This document shows, piece after piece, positions 35,117 to 35,843 of a DNA stretch of 35,843 nt. Made by a program: the position numbers and the translations under genes. Below the pieces are notes generated by a model, which ran no database searches, was not told the DNA's origin, and saw nothing but the letters and a program-made list of their open reading frames with translations. Each line of letters opens with the position of its first letter. Positions within the stretch are counted from its first letter, which is position 1. This DNA comes from Fidelibacterota bacterium (GTDB lineage: Bacteria > Fidelibacterota > Marinisomatia > SCGC-AAA003-L08 > GCA-002704045), in the NCBI GenBank assembly GCA_002704045.1, contig PAFF01000079.1, positions 6,785-42,627 on the forward strand, in the 5' to 3' direction.

Positions 35117-35437
35117 ATGAAGAAGGTATTATTTATAATGATGTTAGGTTTGATGTTTGGGCAAAGTAGAACAATAATTAGATCGGAATCCATAGATGAA
35201 AATAACCCCTGTAAGGATGAAAAGTTTATTATGCTTAAAGAAAAACAACTTGACGAAATGTCAGAAAGAGAATATAAATATTTTTCACAAATGTCTAAAG
35301 ATTGTTCTGCATATCAAACAGCAGAAAGAACTACTAAACCTAATGATGCTATAGTTGATCAACAAAAAAAATATTGGGAAGCATATGTTGCTTTCAGCAT
35401 ATTAGGGATAATAATGTCTTTATTTTTATCAATATAA
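35117..35437 (+). CDS. Small exported protein with C-terminal membrane segment, 106 aa
   Basis: A TTG at 35105 is in frame, but the ATG at 35117 has TTGGAGGACTTT before it, a strong Shine-Dalgarno, and is preferred. The N-terminus [17 protein letters not shown] is a signal peptide. A charged, helical middle ([20 protein letters not shown]) with two Cys leads to a hydrophobic C-terminal helix ([16 protein letters not shown]). It may be membrane-anchored in the periplasm. No family is recognised. It is the first gene after the right tRNA-Leu repeat. Confidence 0.7.
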
Positions 35438-35444
35438 TTATAAT

Positions 35445-35843
35445 ATGAAAAAACTATTACTTATAACAAAAATACTACTATTTAGTTGCACTACTGAACC
35501 TGAAGATGTATATGGTTGCACAGATGCTACTGCTTGTAACTTTAATGCTGATGCTAATATTAATAATAATAGTTGTTTATATACTGATGAGTGTGGTGTA
35601 TGTGGTGGTGATGGTGTGCTTGATGAATGTGGTGTTTGTAACGGTAACTGCGTAGGTTTGTTTACCTTGGATTTATCTGTATCAGAAACTCAAATATATG
35701 CTGATAATGAAGCAGATACTCAACAATATTCAAATACAACTGTCACGGCAACGCTTAGAGACTCATATGGTGCACCAATTTCAGGTAAAAACATTACATT
35801 TATTTATGAATATCAAAATGTTAGTGAACAGCCAGCAGAAGCT
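35445..35843 (+). CDS. Lipoprotein with GC-x-D unit, Asp/Cys repeats and Ig-like domain (partial, runs off the window)
   Basis: From ATG 35445 the frame is open for 133 codons to the window end. The start [15 protein letters not shown] gives a lipobox Cys15. [21 protein letters not shown] follows, then [20 protein letters not shown], the same units as in the giant surface protein at 17391. The last part ([39 protein letters not shown]) has the pattern of a bacterial Ig-like (Big-1, invasin-type) domain. It starts 7 bp after the previous gene. Probably a long surface-exposed lipoprotein; the C-terminus is outside the window. Confidence 0.75.

Overview
The window is a low-GC, gene-dense bacterial segment. 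It reads as a chromosomal piece from an uncultivated marine Gram-negative of the FCB superphylum, most likely the Marinimicrobia/SAR406 group. That assignment is inference. It rests on Type IX secretion (T9SS)-style C-terminal domains with a YPNPFNP core, C-terminal dockerins, Asp/Cys-rich '[10 protein letters not shown]' repeats, many lipoproteins and small beta-barrels, strong A/T bias and mostly weak Shine-Dalgarno signals. No ribosomal RNA, transposase, CRISPR array or integrase is visible.

Layout. 1-490: start of a lipoprotein gene leaving the window on the minus strand, tRNA-Glu(TTC) and a terminator. 491-2183: overlapping alpha/beta hydrolase and glyoxalase-II-like metallo-beta-lactamase genes. 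2180-9726 (minus strand): a subtilisin-like protease and an M6-like metalloprotease, translationally coupled and both ending in dockerins, followed by a CopA-type copper ATPase. 9919-13163: three related Cys/Asp-rich lipoproteins, each starting with TTG and each with its own terminator. 13295-15182: tig-clpP. 15243-25251: a protein with three cohesin-like modules plus a dockerin, a 2360-residue surface protein with five repeated cohesin-like modules and a T9SS C-terminal domain, and a small outer-membrane barrel.

25316-35055: an intact tRNA-Leu(TAG) whose last 61 bases, its terminator and about 250 bp of downstream non-coding DNA are repeated exactly 9400 bp further on. The 318-bp direct repeat encloses cargo: a patatin-like lipoprotein, a MORN-like/double-FKBP lipoprotein, a minus-strand operon of three tiny genes with strong Shine-Dalgarno sites, a beta-barrel, a small lipoprotein, a small basic protein and a 1294-residue T9SS-secreted protein. 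After the second repeat a new set of exported proteins begins (35117 onward). This looks like serial cassette insertion at a tRNA gene.

Two ideas deserve most attention. First, the dockerin proteases, the cohesin-plus-dockerin protein and the multi-cohesin T9SS surface protein could form a cellulosome-like extracellular complex carrying proteases. Second, the tRNA-Leu repeats could mark a mobile-cassette system without its own visible integrase, with a conserved, possibly structured leader at the head of each cassette. Both are hypotheses from reading the sequence and translations by eye; no database search was possible.
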